From Maricaulaceae bacterium (lineage in GTDB: Bacteria; Pseudomonadota; Alphaproteobacteria; Caulobacterales; Maricaulaceae), in contig JAHCJP010000003.1 in the NCBI GenBank assembly GCA_026126205.1, positions 202,460 to 266,459 on the forward strand: a DNA stretch of 64,000 nucleotides, written 5' to 3'. A program made the translations under genes and the position numbers. A model generated the notes under the pieces. It saw nothing but the letters and a program-made list of their open reading frames with translations, had not been told where the DNA came from and made no database searches. Shown one piece after another: positions 46,364 to 55,186 of the stretch; within the stretch, counting starts at the first letter, position 1, and every line of letters begins with the position of its first letter.

Positions 46364-46581
46364 CGGGCGCCCTCGCCTGGATAGGCTTCGGCCAGCAGTT
46401 GGCGCGCTTCGTCGGCGTCGTCGTCATCGACCATCAACCGCTTGCGTATAAAGGGTATTCCGCCGCCCAGCATGCTGGCCATGCCCGCGTCCAGAACCAC
46501 GCTGTCGATTCCGGCGCCGGCCAGCATGGCCTGCGCCCAGGACAGCTTCACGGGGTCGGAGGTGCGCAGAATTTCCTTCAC
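46360..46581 (-). CDS. DUF2007 domain protein
   Basis: A 73-residue protein starting at a GTG (46579-46581): KEILRTSDPVKLSWAQAMLAGAGIDSVVLD. It is a small ferredoxin-like fold of the DUF2007 (signal-transducing PII-like) type, commonly beside this methyltransferase in alphaproteobacteria. It is translationally coupled to the downstream methyltransferase (ATGA overlap). Function unknown. Confidence 0.85.
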   Translation of the reverse strand: MKEILRTSDPVKLSWAQAMLAGAGIDSVVLDAGMASMLGGGIPFIRKRLMVDDDDADEARQLLAEAYPGEGAR

Positions 46582-46689
46582 GATCTTGTTTCCCCTGCGG
46601 CGATCAGCGGCGGCGCCCGCCGCTTGCCGCAGGCGGGGCCGCTCCATATTGTCCGGGGGGTTATAACGGGCTTCAAGGGAAATCGGGGC

Positions 46690-47709
46690 TTGGACATCAG
46701 CGTCAGGACCAGCCCGGCCGAATCGGCCAGGGGCGGCGCCGCCGAGCGCCTGTCGGCGATGGCGCATGACGACATGCGCCGCGTCGATGCGCTGATCCTG
46801 GAGCGCATGGGCAGCCCGGTTCCGCTGATCCCGAAGCTGGCGCGCTATCTGGTCGAGGCCGGGGGCAAACGCATCCGCCCGCTGATCACCCTCGCCGCCG
46901 CGCGGATGCTGGACTATGACGGCGACGCGCATCTGAAACTGGCCGCCGCCGTGGAGTTCATCCACACCGCCACCCTGCTGCACGACGATGTGGTCGACGA
47001 AAGCGACCTACGCCGCGGGCGCAGATCGGCCAATGTCGTCTGGGGCAACGCGCCCAGCGTGCTGGTCGGCGATTTCCTGTTCGCGCGCGCCTTCATGCTG
47101 ATGGTCGACGCCGGCTCTCTGGACGCGCTGCATGTGCTGTCGCGCGCCGCCAGCATTATCGCCGAGGGCGAGGTGCGCCAGCTGGCCGCCAAGGGCGATC
47201 CTGATATAGGCGTCGAGGCTTATATGACGATTATCGGGGCCAAGACCGCCGCCCTGTTCGCCGCCGCCGCCGAGGTTCCGGCCATCGTCGCCGGGCGCGG
47301 CCGGGAAGAAGCCGAAGCGCTGGAGACTTATGGCCGCGAACTGGGACTGGCCTTCCAGCTGGTCGACGACATGCTGGATTATGGCGGGCTGTCGGACAAG
47401 CTCGGCAAGTCGGTGGGCGACGATTTCCGCGAAGGCAAGGTGACGCTGCCGGTGGCGCTGGCCGTGCGGAATGCCGATGCGGACGAGCGCGCCTTCTGGG
47501 AGCGGGTGATCCGCACCCGTGAGCAGCGCGACGGCGATTTCGACCATGCCCTGGCGCTGATCCGCCGTCACGGCGCGCTGGAGGCGACGCTTGAAAAGGC
47601 GCGCGAACACGCCCGCGCCGCGCAGCATGCGCTCAGCATCTTCCCCGGCAATACCTGGCGCGAGAGCCTGTCGGACCTCGCCGGTTTCGTAGTCGACCGG
47701 GCTTACTGA
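46690..47709 (+). CDS. Polyprenyl (octaprenyl-type) diphosphate synthase
   Basis: A 339-residue trans-isoprenyl diphosphate synthase that makes the side chain of ubiquinone. The two aspartate-rich motifs are LLHDDVVDESDLRRGR and FQLVDDMLDYGG. EAGGKRIRPLITLAA is the substrate phosphate region. I use the TTG at 46690 because AAGGGA precedes it and family N-termini have that length; an ATG (MAHDDMRR) about 69 bases later is the alternative. It is divergent from the DUF2007 gene. Confidence 0.92.
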   Translation: MDISVRTSPAESARGGAAERLSAMAHDDMRRVDALILERMGSPVPLIPKLARYLVEAGGKRIRPLITLAAARMLDYDGDAHLKLAAAVEFIHTATLLHDDVVDESDLRRGRRSANVVWGNAPSVLVGDFLFARAFMLMVDAGSLDALHVLSRAASIIAEGEVRQLAAKGDPDIGVEAYMTIIGAKTAALFAAAAEVPAIVAGRGREEAEALETYGRELGLAFQLVDDMLDYGGLSDKLGKSVGDDFREGKVTLPVALAVRNADADERAFWERVIRTREQRDGDFDHALALIRRHGALEATLEKAREHARAAQHALSIFPGNTWRESLSDLAGFVVDRAY

Positions 47710-48714
47710 TTACTGATTGATATCGAGGCCTTGCGCCTTCGCAGCCGCACGCACCCGTGCGTGCAGGAAGACCGCCGTCGTCAGCGCCAACAGAAAAGCC
47801 GCCAGCGGCGCCAGCCCGCCGATCCGGTCCGCGGCCAGCGCCAGCCCGGCGCAGGCGGCGGCCAGCCCGGCCCAGACCAGCGCCGTTTTCGGATGGCTCC
47901 ACCCCATGCGGATCAGCAGCTGGTAAGCGTGGGCGCGGTGCGCCTCGCCCAGCCGCGTCCCGGCCCGCGCCCGCGCCAGCAGCGTGAGCAGCACGTCTGC
48001 CAGCACCGGCGTCGCCAGCAGCGCAGCGAGCCACGGCGAACCCGGCGCGGTCCCGGCCCAGGCCAGCGCCGCCGCTGCAAAACCGCCGCCCGCCGCCAGC
48101 GAACCAGCGTCGCCCGCGAACACCCGCGCTTTCGGCGCATTCCAGACGGCGAAACCGGCCAGCGCCGCGGCCAGCGCCAGCGCGAACAGGCCCGGCCCGG
48201 TTTGCGGGCCGGCCAACAGGGCGAGGCCAAGCGCGGCCGGGATCAGCGCCCCGGCCATCAGCCCATCGGCGCCGTCCATGAAATTCACTGCGTTGACCAG
48301 GGTGAATACCCACAACGCCGAACCGAACAGCGCCAACAGATAGGGCATCGCCCCGAAACCAATATCGTCCGCCGGGCCCGCCACTGCGGCGCACAACACG
48401 GCGACAAGGGCGATAGCGGCGAACTTCGCCTGGGTGTCCAGCACGAACATGTCGTCGAGCAGACCAAGCGCGCCGAGCGCGGCGGCGACGGCGAGCAGCA
48501 CCGCCAGACCCGGCGCAGGCGCCGCGATGGCTGCGGCGAGCCCCGCCGCGCCAAGACCGGCGACCACGCCCAGCCCGCCGGCGCGCGGCGTCGGGGCGTC
48601 ATGGCTGGAGCGGTCATTCGGACGATCCATCAGCCCGGCGCGCAGGATCATGAGTGTCACCAGCGCAGAGACTGCGACCCCGGCGCCGGTTATCGCCGCC
48701 AGCCCTGCCGTCAT
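47710..48714 (-). CDS. WecA/WbpL-type undecaprenyl-phosphate glycosyl-1-phosphate transferase
   Basis: A 334-residue multi-pass membrane enzyme of the GT4/MraY-WecA family, which moves a sugar-1-phosphate from a UDP-sugar to undecaprenyl phosphate and so starts glycan chains. The motifs are GLLDDMFVLDTQAKF, NAVNFMDGADGLMAG, ARVFAGDAGS, and RLGEAHRAHAYQLLIRMGWSH on cytoplasmic loops. The ATG overlaps the ispE stop. It may start the polysaccharide built by the large locus to the left, though it is about 20 kb away. It is tail-to-tail with the prenyl synthase, its TGA/TAA region abutting. Confidence 0.9.
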   Translation of the reverse strand: MTAGLAAITGAGVAVSALVTLMILRAGLMDRPNDRSSHDAPTPRAGGLGVVAGLGAAGLAAAIAAPAPGLAVLLAVAAALGALGLLDDMFVLDTQAKFAAIALVAVLCAAVAGPADDIGFGAMPYLLALFGSALWVFTLVNAVNFMDGADGLMAGALIPAALGLALLAGPQTGPGLFALALAAALAGFAVWNAPKARVFAGDAGSLAAGGGFAAAALAWAGTAPGSPWLAALLATPVLADVLLTLLARARAGTRLGEAHRAHAYQLLIRMGWSHPKTALVWAGLAAACAGLALAADRIGGLAPLAAFLLALTTAVFLHARVRAAAKAQGLDINQ

Positions 48715-49574
48715 GATCTCGCCCCCTGCAAAGTCACCGCCTGCGCCATCCAGTCCCGCCGCGCGGCGCGGATCGTTTTCTCTGCAATCTGCGCCGCTTC
48801 CAGCTTGTCGAATACCCCGAAACACGCCGAACCCGAACCACTCATGCGCACCAGCCGCACGCCGGGCTGACGCGCCAGCATGGTCAGGCAGGTGCGTATG
48901 ACCGGCGCCAGCGCCTCGGCGGCGGTCTGGAGGTCATTGCGCTGCGCCGCCAGCCAGGCCAGCGCGGTCTGCGGGTCGTTCGTATCCGGCGGCGCGGCGG
49001 TTTCAGCCAGCGGCGGCGAGCTGGCGTCGAACGCCGCGAACACGTCCGCCGTCGACAGCGAAACGCCGGGAAACACGATCACCGCCGGCAGGTCCGGCCA
49101 GCGCCGCAGCAGGTCGATTCGCTCACCGATTCCCCGCATGCGCAGCGGGCGCGACCAGACGCAGGCCGGCACGTCGGCGCCGAAGCCGGCGCCGATACGG
49201 GCGAGATCGCTTATGGACAAGTCCAACGCCCAAAGCCGGTTCAGAAGCCGCAACGACGCCGCCGCGTCCGCCGAGCCGCCGCCGAGACCTGCGCCCGCCG
49301 GCAGGCGTTTGTCCAGGGTCAGCGCCGCGCCTCTGTCAGTTCCCACCGCCGTCTGCAGGGCGCGCGCGGCGCGGTTGACCAGATTGTCCGCCCCCGCCGG
49401 GATGTCCGCCGAGCCGGTAATGTGAAGGGCAAGCCTTTCGGCCGGTTCGGCCGACAGCGCATCGCCCCAGTCCGCGAACACGACCACGCTGTCGAGCGGG
49501 TGGTAACCGTCGTCCCGCACCGCTCCGCAGCGCAGCGTCAGGTTCACCTTCGCAGGCGCGGATTCGGAAATCAT
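48711..49574 (-). CDS. ispE: 4-(cytidine 5'-diphospho)-2-C-methyl-D-erythritol kinase
   Basis: IspE is the GHMP kinase of the MEP isoprenoid pathway, 287 residues. It starts SAPAKVNLTLRC and has LPAGAGLGGGSADAAASLRLLN as the ATP loop and MSGSGSACFGVF as the C-terminal glycine motif. The Asp in GADVPAC is the catalytic base. It overlaps both neighbours by four bases (TPR gene upstream of it, transferase downstream), so the three should be one transcript. Confidence 0.95.
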   Translation of the reverse strand: MISESAPAKVNLTLRCGAVRDDGYHPLDSVVVFADWGDALSAEPAERLALHITGSADIPAGADNLVNRAARALQTAVGTDRGAALTLDKRLPAGAGLGGGSADAAASLRLLNRLWALDLSISDLARIGAGFGADVPACVWSRPLRMRGIGERIDLLRRWPDLPAVIVFPGVSLSTADVFAAFDASSPPLAETAAPPDTNDPQTALAWLAAQRNDLQTAAEALAPVIRTCLTMLARQPGVRLVRMSGSGSACFGVFDKLEAAQIAEKTIRAARRDWMAQAVTLQGARS

Positions 49575-51283
49575 TGTACGGCGGAAGCGCCGCCCCCGGA
49601 GGCGGGGGCGGGCGCAGCGGATTCAGGCAGGCCGTTTTCCAGCCGGTCCTCCAGTTCCGCGCGCAAATCCACCTCCGGATCCAGCGATAGCGCGCGGCGC
49701 CACTGGAAGCCCGCCTCCAACCGCCGCCCGACCCGCCAGTAGGCGTCGCCGAGATGAGAATTGACCACTGGGCTGTCGGGGCTGAGCGCGGCGGCGCGCT
49801 CCAGCGCCTCCACCGCCTCCTCATAGCGCCCCAACGCGTAATGCGCCCAGCCGAGGCTGTCGATGATATGCCCGGCCGCGGGGCGCAGTTCGGCGGCGCG
49901 GCGGATCATCTCGAAAGCGAGCTCCAGATGCTCACCGCGCTCCACCCAGACATAGCCGAGATAGTTGAGGATGCCCGGTTCGTCGGGCTCCAGCTCCAGC
50001 GCTGCCAGGAATTCGGTCTCCGCCTCCTCCCAACGGTCTGTGCGCTCCAGACAAACACCGCGGAAATAGTGGAACCGCCAGGACGACGGGTCGCCCGCGG
50101 TTTCACGCGCGGTGATTACGGCGGCGTAGTGCTGCGCCGCCTCGGCGCATTCGTCTGTGGCGCGCAGCAGATCCGCCAGCAGCAGGCGCGCCTCCTCGGC
50201 GCCGGTCTCGCGCCACAGCGCGCGCGCCTGCGGCAGCGCCTGCTCCACCATGCCCGTACGCGCCAGCAGCATCACCCGGTCGGACTGCGCTGGCAGGCGG
50301 AAGGGGCCGGGCGGCACTGCCGCGTATTCGGCCAGGGCCGCCTCGGTCAGGCCAATGCGCTCCAGCGTGCCGGCGAGCAACACGCCGGTCGCGGCGTAGT
50401 CCGGGTCCAGCCGCTGGGCGAGGCGCAGATAGATGACACTGAGGTCCATGTCCGCCTCGCTGGCCAGCCATGCGGCCGGACCGAACACCGCCCGCGCGGC
50501 GCCCACCGGCGCGGTCAACCGCGGCGGGCGGCCACGGCGCTGCGCGCGATCGCGCGCCACGACAAGGCTGGTCTCGCCGGCGGCGTTGGCGAGATAGGAT
50601 TCATACAGCGCGATGGCGTCGGCGCGGCGGCCGCGGCGCTCCAGGAAGGTTCCGTACAGCTCGGTCGAGAACCGGCGCAGCGGCGAGCCCGCCAGCGCCG
50701 AACGGTATTCGCTCTCCGCCTCTTCGTGAAGCCCGGCGTATTCCAGCAGCATCGCCCGGTGCATGCTGAGAAAAGCGGCGCTGAAGCCCGGCGCCTGCAG
50801 TGCGCGGGCGCGGGCCAGCGCCTCGTCGCGGGCGCCGCGCCCGGCCAGCGCCCAGTCGGACAGAATCTCGGACAGATAGGCGTTGAACGGACCGAAGCCT
50901 TCGGCTGGCAGCAGGGCCAGCGCCTCCTCATAGCGGCGGCGGGCGACCGCGTCGGCAGCCAGATAGAGACGCGCGGTGCGGCTGTCGTCACCACCTTCCA
51001 GCGCCGCGCGCCCAGTGACGGCGGCGCTCTGCAACTGGCCCGCCATCAGGTCGGCCAGAAAGGCGCGTTCGGCCAGATAGGATTCACCGGGGGCGAGGCT
51101 TGCCGCGCGGCCGTAATACTCGGCTGCGCCGCTGGCGTCGCGTTGTGCGCCAGCGTAGCGAGCAGCGAGGAATGCCCCATAGGGCGAAGCGGCGGTCTCG
51201 GCTAGCGGCGCGGGAGGCGTGGCGCAGGCCGTCAGCAGCAGCGCCGGCGCCGTCAGCAGGATCAGCAATCGTCTTCGCATCAT
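49571..51283 (-). CDS. TPR-repeat outer-membrane-type lipoprotein
   Basis: A 570-residue protein with a lipoprotein signal (MMRRRLLILLTAPALLLTAC, lipid on the Cys near residue 20) followed by an array of helical TPR-like repeats, clearest at the C-terminus (GILNYLGYVWVERGEHLELAF, then IIDSLGWAHYALGRYEEAVE). Such proteins act as scaffolds at the envelope. It belongs with ispE in an overlapping set, as in other alphaproteobacteria. A proline/alanine-rich C-terminal tail ends it. Confidence 0.88.
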   Translation of the reverse strand: MMRRRLLILLTAPALLLTACATPPAPLAETAASPYGAFLAARYAGAQRDASGAAEYYGRAASLAPGESYLAERAFLADLMAGQLQSAAVTGRAALEGGDDSRTARLYLAADAVARRRYEEALALLPAEGFGPFNAYLSEILSDWALAGRGARDEALARARALQAPGFSAAFLSMHRAMLLEYAGLHEEAESEYRSALAGSPLRRFSTELYGTFLERRGRRADAIALYESYLANAAGETSLVVARDRAQRRGRPPRLTAPVGAARAVFGPAAWLASEADMDLSVIYLRLAQRLDPDYAATGVLLAGTLERIGLTEAALAEYAAVPPGPFRLPAQSDRVMLLARTGMVEQALPQARALWRETGAEEARLLLADLLRATDECAEAAQHYAAVITARETAGDPSSWRFHYFRGVCLERTDRWEEAETEFLAALELEPDEPGILNYLGYVWVERGEHLELAFEMIRRAAELRPAAGHIIDSLGWAHYALGRYEEAVEALERAAALSPDSPVVNSHLGDAYWRVGRRLEAGFQWRRALSLDPEVDLRAELEDRLENGLPESAAPAPASGGGASAVQ

Positions 51284-51332
51284 GCGGCCATGCTGGGGCC
51301 GCGGGCCGCGCCGCGCAAGGCCGCAGCGCCGC

Positions 51333-53003
51333 TTACATGTTGGCGTACATCGGCCCGCCGCCGCCTTCCGGCGTCGTCCAGTCAATATTGCGGTTCGGGT
51401 CCTTGATGTCGCAGGTCTTGCAGTGCACGCAGTTCTGGGCGTTGATCACGAAGCGCTTGCCGCCCTCAGCCTCCGCATCGTCCACCCATTCATAGACCCC
51501 GGCCGGGCAATAGCGGCTGGAGGGTCCGGAGAACACCGCCCATTCCGAGGCCTGCGTCTGCGGGTCTTTCAGCTTCAGGTGGACCGGCTGGTCCTCCTCG
51601 TGATTGGTGTTGGAGATGAAGACCGAGGACAGCCGGTCGAAGGTCAGCACGCCGTCGGGCTTCGGATAATCGATCGGCTGGTGCTTTTCGGCCGGTTCGG
51701 TGGCTTCGGCGTCGGTTCCGCCATGGCCCATCGTGCCGAAGGGGGACCAGCCGAACAGCGTGTTCAGCCACATGTCCATGCCGCCCAGCACCACGCCCCA
51801 GAAGGCGCCGAACTTCGTCCACAGCGGCTTGACGTTGCGGACTTTCTTCAAGTCCTTCGCCGTCCAGCTCGCCTCATAGGCGGCCTGATAGGCGATAAGC
51901 GCGTCGCCCGCCCGCCCCTCCTGTAAGGCGGCGAAAGCGGCCTCGGCCGCCAGCATGCCGGTCTTCATCGCGTTATGAGTGCCCTTGATGCGCGGCACGT
52001 TCACAAAACCGGCCGAACAGCCGATCAGCGCGCCGCCGGGGAAGACCAATTCCGGAACCGACTGGAAGCCGCCCTCGGTGATCGCCCGCGCGCCGTAGGA
52101 CAGGCGCTCGGCCCCCTCGAACACGCCGCGGATCTTCGGATGGGTCTTGAAGCGCTGGAATTCGCCAAACGGCGACAGATACGGGTTCTTGTAGTTCAGG
52201 TGCACCACGAAACCGACCGAGACCAGGTTGTCGCCCCAGTGATAGAGAAAGCTGCCGCCGCCGGTCTTCGCGTCCAGCGGCCAGCCCATAGTGTGCTGGA
52301 CCAGTCCGGATTTGTGGTTCTCCGGCTTCACGCGCCACAGCTCCTTCAGGCCGAGGCCGAATTTCTGCGGCTCGCGCCCCTCGGACAGGCCGAAGTGGTC
52401 GATCAGTTTCTTGGCCAGCGAACCGCGCGCGCCCTCGGCGATCAGCACGTACTGGCCGCGCAGTTCCATCCCCGGCTGGAAGCCGTCCCGCGGTTTTCCG
52501 TCGCGGCCTACGCCCATGTCGCCTGTGATGACGCCCCTGATGACACCGTCCTCCTCGATCAGATCCGCCGCCGGGAAACCGGGATAGACCTCCACCCCCA
52601 GCGCCTCGGCCTGTTCGGCCAGCCATTTGCAGACATTGCCCAGCGAGGCGATGTAGCAGCCATGATTGTTCATCAGCGGCGGAAACATCAGGTTCGGAAA
52701 CCGGAAGGCGCCCGTCGCGGTCAGCGACAGGAAATGATCGGCCTTGACCGGATCGTTCAGCGGCGCGCCTTTTTCCTTCCAGTCCGGGATCAGTTCGTTC
52801 AGCGCCTTCGGGTCGATCACCGCGCCGGACAGGATATGGGCGCCGATCTCGGCTCCTTTCTCCAGCACCGCGACGCTGACCTCCGCCCCGGCCTCGTTCG
52901 CCAGCTGTTTCAGGCGGATGGCGGCCGAGAGCCCCGCCGGGCCGCCGCCGGCGATGACAACGTCATAGTCCATCGACTCGCGCTGGATTCTATCCTCGCT
53001 CAT
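51333..53003 (-). CDS. Electron transfer flavoprotein-ubiquinone oxidoreductase
   Basis: A 556-residue membrane-associated flavoprotein that passes electrons from ETF to ubiquinone during fatty-acid and amino-acid oxidation. The FAD site is DYDVVIAGGGPAGLSAAIRLKQ, and a central AEGARGSLAKKL segment follows. The C-terminal 4Fe-4S cluster ligands lie in RYCPAGVYE and NCVHCKTCDIKDPNRNI. The ATG at 53001-53003 follows GGAAGGAG. Family length is matched. Confidence 0.96.
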   Translation of the reverse strand: MSEDRIQRESMDYDVVIAGGGPAGLSAAIRLKQLANEAGAEVSVAVLEKGAEIGAHILSGAVIDPKALNELIPDWKEKGAPLNDPVKADHFLSLTATGAFRFPNLMFPPLMNNHGCYIASLGNVCKWLAEQAEALGVEVYPGFPAADLIEEDGVIRGVITGDMGVGRDGKPRDGFQPGMELRGQYVLIAEGARGSLAKKLIDHFGLSEGREPQKFGLGLKELWRVKPENHKSGLVQHTMGWPLDAKTGGGSFLYHWGDNLVSVGFVVHLNYKNPYLSPFGEFQRFKTHPKIRGVFEGAERLSYGARAITEGGFQSVPELVFPGGALIGCSAGFVNVPRIKGTHNAMKTGMLAAEAAFAALQEGRAGDALIAYQAAYEASWTAKDLKKVRNVKPLWTKFGAFWGVVLGGMDMWLNTLFGWSPFGTMGHGGTDAEATEPAEKHQPIDYPKPDGVLTFDRLSSVFISNTNHEEDQPVHLKLKDPQTQASEWAVFSGPSSRYCPAGVYEWVDDAEAEGGKRFVINAQNCVHCKTCDIKDPNRNIDWTTPEGGGGPMYANM

Positions 53004-53116
53004 GTCTGGCTCCTTCCACGCCCGCCTTTGCGCTATCCCGCCAGGCGGTCTTAGCCTACCATCCACCGTCCATCTAGGGCGCGTTCGCGCATAGTCCGCC
53101 ATCGAAACCGCACGCC

Positions 53117-53959
53117 ATGACCGCCATTGAAGCCGACGACCGCAAAGCCCTGCAAAGCCTGCTCGGCTGGTGGGCGGATGCCGGCGTGGACCCGGACCTG
53201 GCGCCGGAGGAGACGCGCCCGGCGCCCCGGGCGTTCGAACGCCGTCCGCCGCCCGCGCCGACGCCGCGCGCCCGGCCCGCCCCGCCCCCTGCGACGGCCG
53301 CCGCCGCCCGCGCCGCCGGGTTCGGCGGCGCCGATGCCGATCCCTCCGACGCCCGCAAGCTGGCCGGCGCGGCGAAAACGCTGGATGAACTGAAGGCGGC
53401 GCTTGAAGCCTTCGACGGCTGCGCCCTGAAGCGCACGGCCCGCAGCACCGTCTTCGCGCGCGGAAACCCCGAGGCCGCGGTGATGGTCGTCGGCGAGGCG
53501 CCGGGGCGGGAGGAGGACGAACAGGGCCTGCCCTTCGTCGGCCGCTCGGGCCAGTTGCTGGACCGCATGTTCCGCGCCATCGGGCTGGACCCGGGGCGCG
53601 ACCTCTACGTCTCCAACATCGTCAACTGGCGCCCGCCGGGAAACCGCAACCCGACGCAGGAGGAGACGGCGCTGTGCCTGCCCTTCATCGAACGGCATGT
53701 GGCGCTGGCGCGGCCGAAAGTGCTGGTGCTGGCCGGCGGGGTGCCGGCGCAGGCGCTGCTGCGCGCCTCGACCGGCATCATGCGTTTGCGCGGCCGCTGG
53801 GCCGACTACCGGATCAAGGACGCGGATTTCCAGCCCGCGGACCATATTCCCGCCCTGCCCATCTTCCACCCCGCCTTCCTGCTGCGGCGGCCGATGGAAA
53901 AACGCGCCGCCTGGCGCGACCTGCTGATGCTGCAGAAAAAGCTGGAAGCGCCGGGCTAG
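53117..53959 (+). CDS. Uracil-DNA glycosylase, family 4-like
   Basis: A 280-residue protein with a proline/alanine-rich N-terminal 90 residues and a C-terminal UDG domain. Motif 1 is VVGEAPGREEDEQGLPFVGRSGQLLD and motif 2 is LPIFHPAFLLRRP. Only two cysteines exist in the whole protein (DGCALKRT and ALCLPF), so the four-Cys iron-sulfur cluster of classical family 4 cannot form. That matches the pattern of many alphaproteobacterial relatives. It excises uracil from DNA. The next gene, with an SOS-type box, is also repair-related. Confidence 0.88.
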   Translation: MTAIEADDRKALQSLLGWWADAGVDPDLAPEETRPAPRAFERRPPPAPTPRARPAPPPATAAAARAAGFGGADADPSDARKLAGAAKTLDELKAALEAFDGCALKRTARSTVFARGNPEAAVMVVGEAPGREEDEQGLPFVGRSGQLLDRMFRAIGLDPGRDLYVSNIVNWRPPGNRNPTQEETALCLPFIERHVALARPKVLVLAGGVPAQALLRASTGIMRLRGRWADYRIKDADFQPADHIPALPIFHPAFLLRRPMEKRAAWRDLLMLQKKLEAPG

Positions 53960-54010
53960 CCACGCGCCGCTCTCCAGCCCTGCCAACGCAAACTGACACA
54001 GACAGTTCGT

Positions 54011-54025
54011 GTTCTTGATTTGTTC
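54011..54025 (+). promoter_or_regulatory. LexA-type SOS box GTTC-N7-GTTC
   Basis: GTTCTTGATTTGTTC matches the alphaproteobacterial LexA operator (direct repeat GTTC-N7-GTTC). It lies 28 bases before the radical SAM start and 52 bases after the glycosylase stop. The function is inferred from this match and from the gene controlled. Confidence 0.6.
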
Positions 54026-54050
54026 GGATTATAGGATCATAATCCGAACA
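54021..54050 (+). promoter_or_regulatory. 12-bp perfect inverted repeat just before the radical SAM start
   Basis: TGTTCGGATTAT (54021-54032) and ATAATCCGAACA (54039-54050) are exact inverted copies with a 6-base spacer, two bases before the ATG. No Shine-Dalgarno sequence is visible, so it could be an operator or an mRNA hairpin over the start; it partly overlaps the SOS-type box. Confidence 0.7.
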
Positions 54051-54052
54051 TC

Positions 54053-55168
54053 ATGACCAAAAGCGGAAAACCTGTCATCACCCCCGGCCCCAACCCGCTG
54101 CCGCCGCCGCTGCGTCCGCCGGGGCGCGGGGCGGTGTCGAACGCCACAGGCCGGTTCGAGCCGGTGAAGTACGAACCTTTCGACGACGGCTGGACGGCGG
54201 AAGACCCGGCGCCGAAACAATTGCGCACGGTGCTGGTGAAGGACGCCTCGCGCACCATCATCAGCCGCAATGACTCGCCGGACATCAGCTTTTCCCAGTC
54301 CATCAACCCCTTTCGCGGCTGCGAGCATGGCTGCATCTACTGCTACGCCCGGCCCAGCCACGCCTACTGGGGCTATTCGCCGGGGCTGGATTTCGAGAGC
54401 GTGATCTTCGTCAAGCCCGAGGCCCCGGCGCTGCTGGAAAAGACCCTGCTCAACCCCCGCTACCGTCCGGTTCCCGTCGTCATCGGCGCCAACACCGACC
54501 CCTACCAACCCATCGAGCGCAAACTGCAAACCACGCGCGAGTTGCTGAAGGTTCTGTCGCGCTTCAACCATCCGGCCAGCTTCATCACCAAATCGGCCCT
54601 GTGCCTGCGCGATCTCGACATCCTGGCCCCGATGGCGGCGAAGGGGTTGGTGCGCGCCGCGGTCTCCGTCACCACGCTGGACCGCAGGCTGGCGCGGGAC
54701 ATGGAGCCGCGGGCGGCGACGCCGCAAAAACGGCTCGACGCCATTCGCGGACTGAACGCGGCCGGCGTGCCGGTGACGGTGATGGCCGCGCCGATGATCC
54801 CGGCGCTGAACGACCGTGAACTGGAGACGATACTGGAGACGGCGAAGGAGGCCGGGGCCAGCGGCGCCGGCTATGTGCTGCTGCGCCTGCCCTACGAGAT
54901 CAAGGACCTGTTCAAGGAGTGGCTGGCCGCCGCGCGGCCGGACGCCGCCGCCCATGTCATGTCGCTGATCCGCCAGTGCCGCGGCGGCAAGGACTATGAC
55001 GCGACATGGGGCAAGCGCGGCCGCGGCGACGGCCCGTACGCGGCGATGCTGGCCAGGCGCTTCCGCAAGGCGGTGGAGCGTCTGGGGCTGAACCGTCCCG
55101 GCCCCGGCCTGCGCACCGATTTGTTCGAACGGCCGCTGTCGACCGCCGGACAGCCGAGTCTGTTCTAG
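54053..55168 (+). CDS. PA0069-family radical SAM protein (SplB-like)
   Basis: A 371-residue radical SAM enzyme. The cluster motif CxxxCxxC is in FRGCEHGCIYCYARPSH (near residue 95). GANTDPYQPIERKLQTTRELL and LRDLDIL follow. The family is related to spore photoproduct lyase and to DNA repair photolyases, but its substrate is unproven. The SOS-type box in front and the glycosylase upstream support a role in DNA damage. It ends 18 bases before the convergent MHYT gene. Confidence 0.9.
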   Translation: MTKSGKPVITPGPNPLPPPLRPPGRGAVSNATGRFEPVKYEPFDDGWTAEDPAPKQLRTVLVKDASRTIISRNDSPDISFSQSINPFRGCEHGCIYCYARPSHAYWGYSPGLDFESVIFVKPEAPALLEKTLLNPRYRPVPVVIGANTDPYQPIERKLQTTRELLKVLSRFNHPASFITKSALCLRDLDILAPMAAKGLVRAAVSVTTLDRRLARDMEPRAATPQKRLDAIRGLNAAGVPVTVMAAPMIPALNDRELETILETAKEAGASGAGYVLLRLPYEIKDLFKEWLAAARPDAAAHVMSLIRQCRGGKDYDATWGKRGRGDGPYAAMLARRFRKAVERLGLNRPGPGLRTDLFERPLSTAGQPSLF

Positions 55169-55186
55169 GGTCAGGACCCTAAAAAC

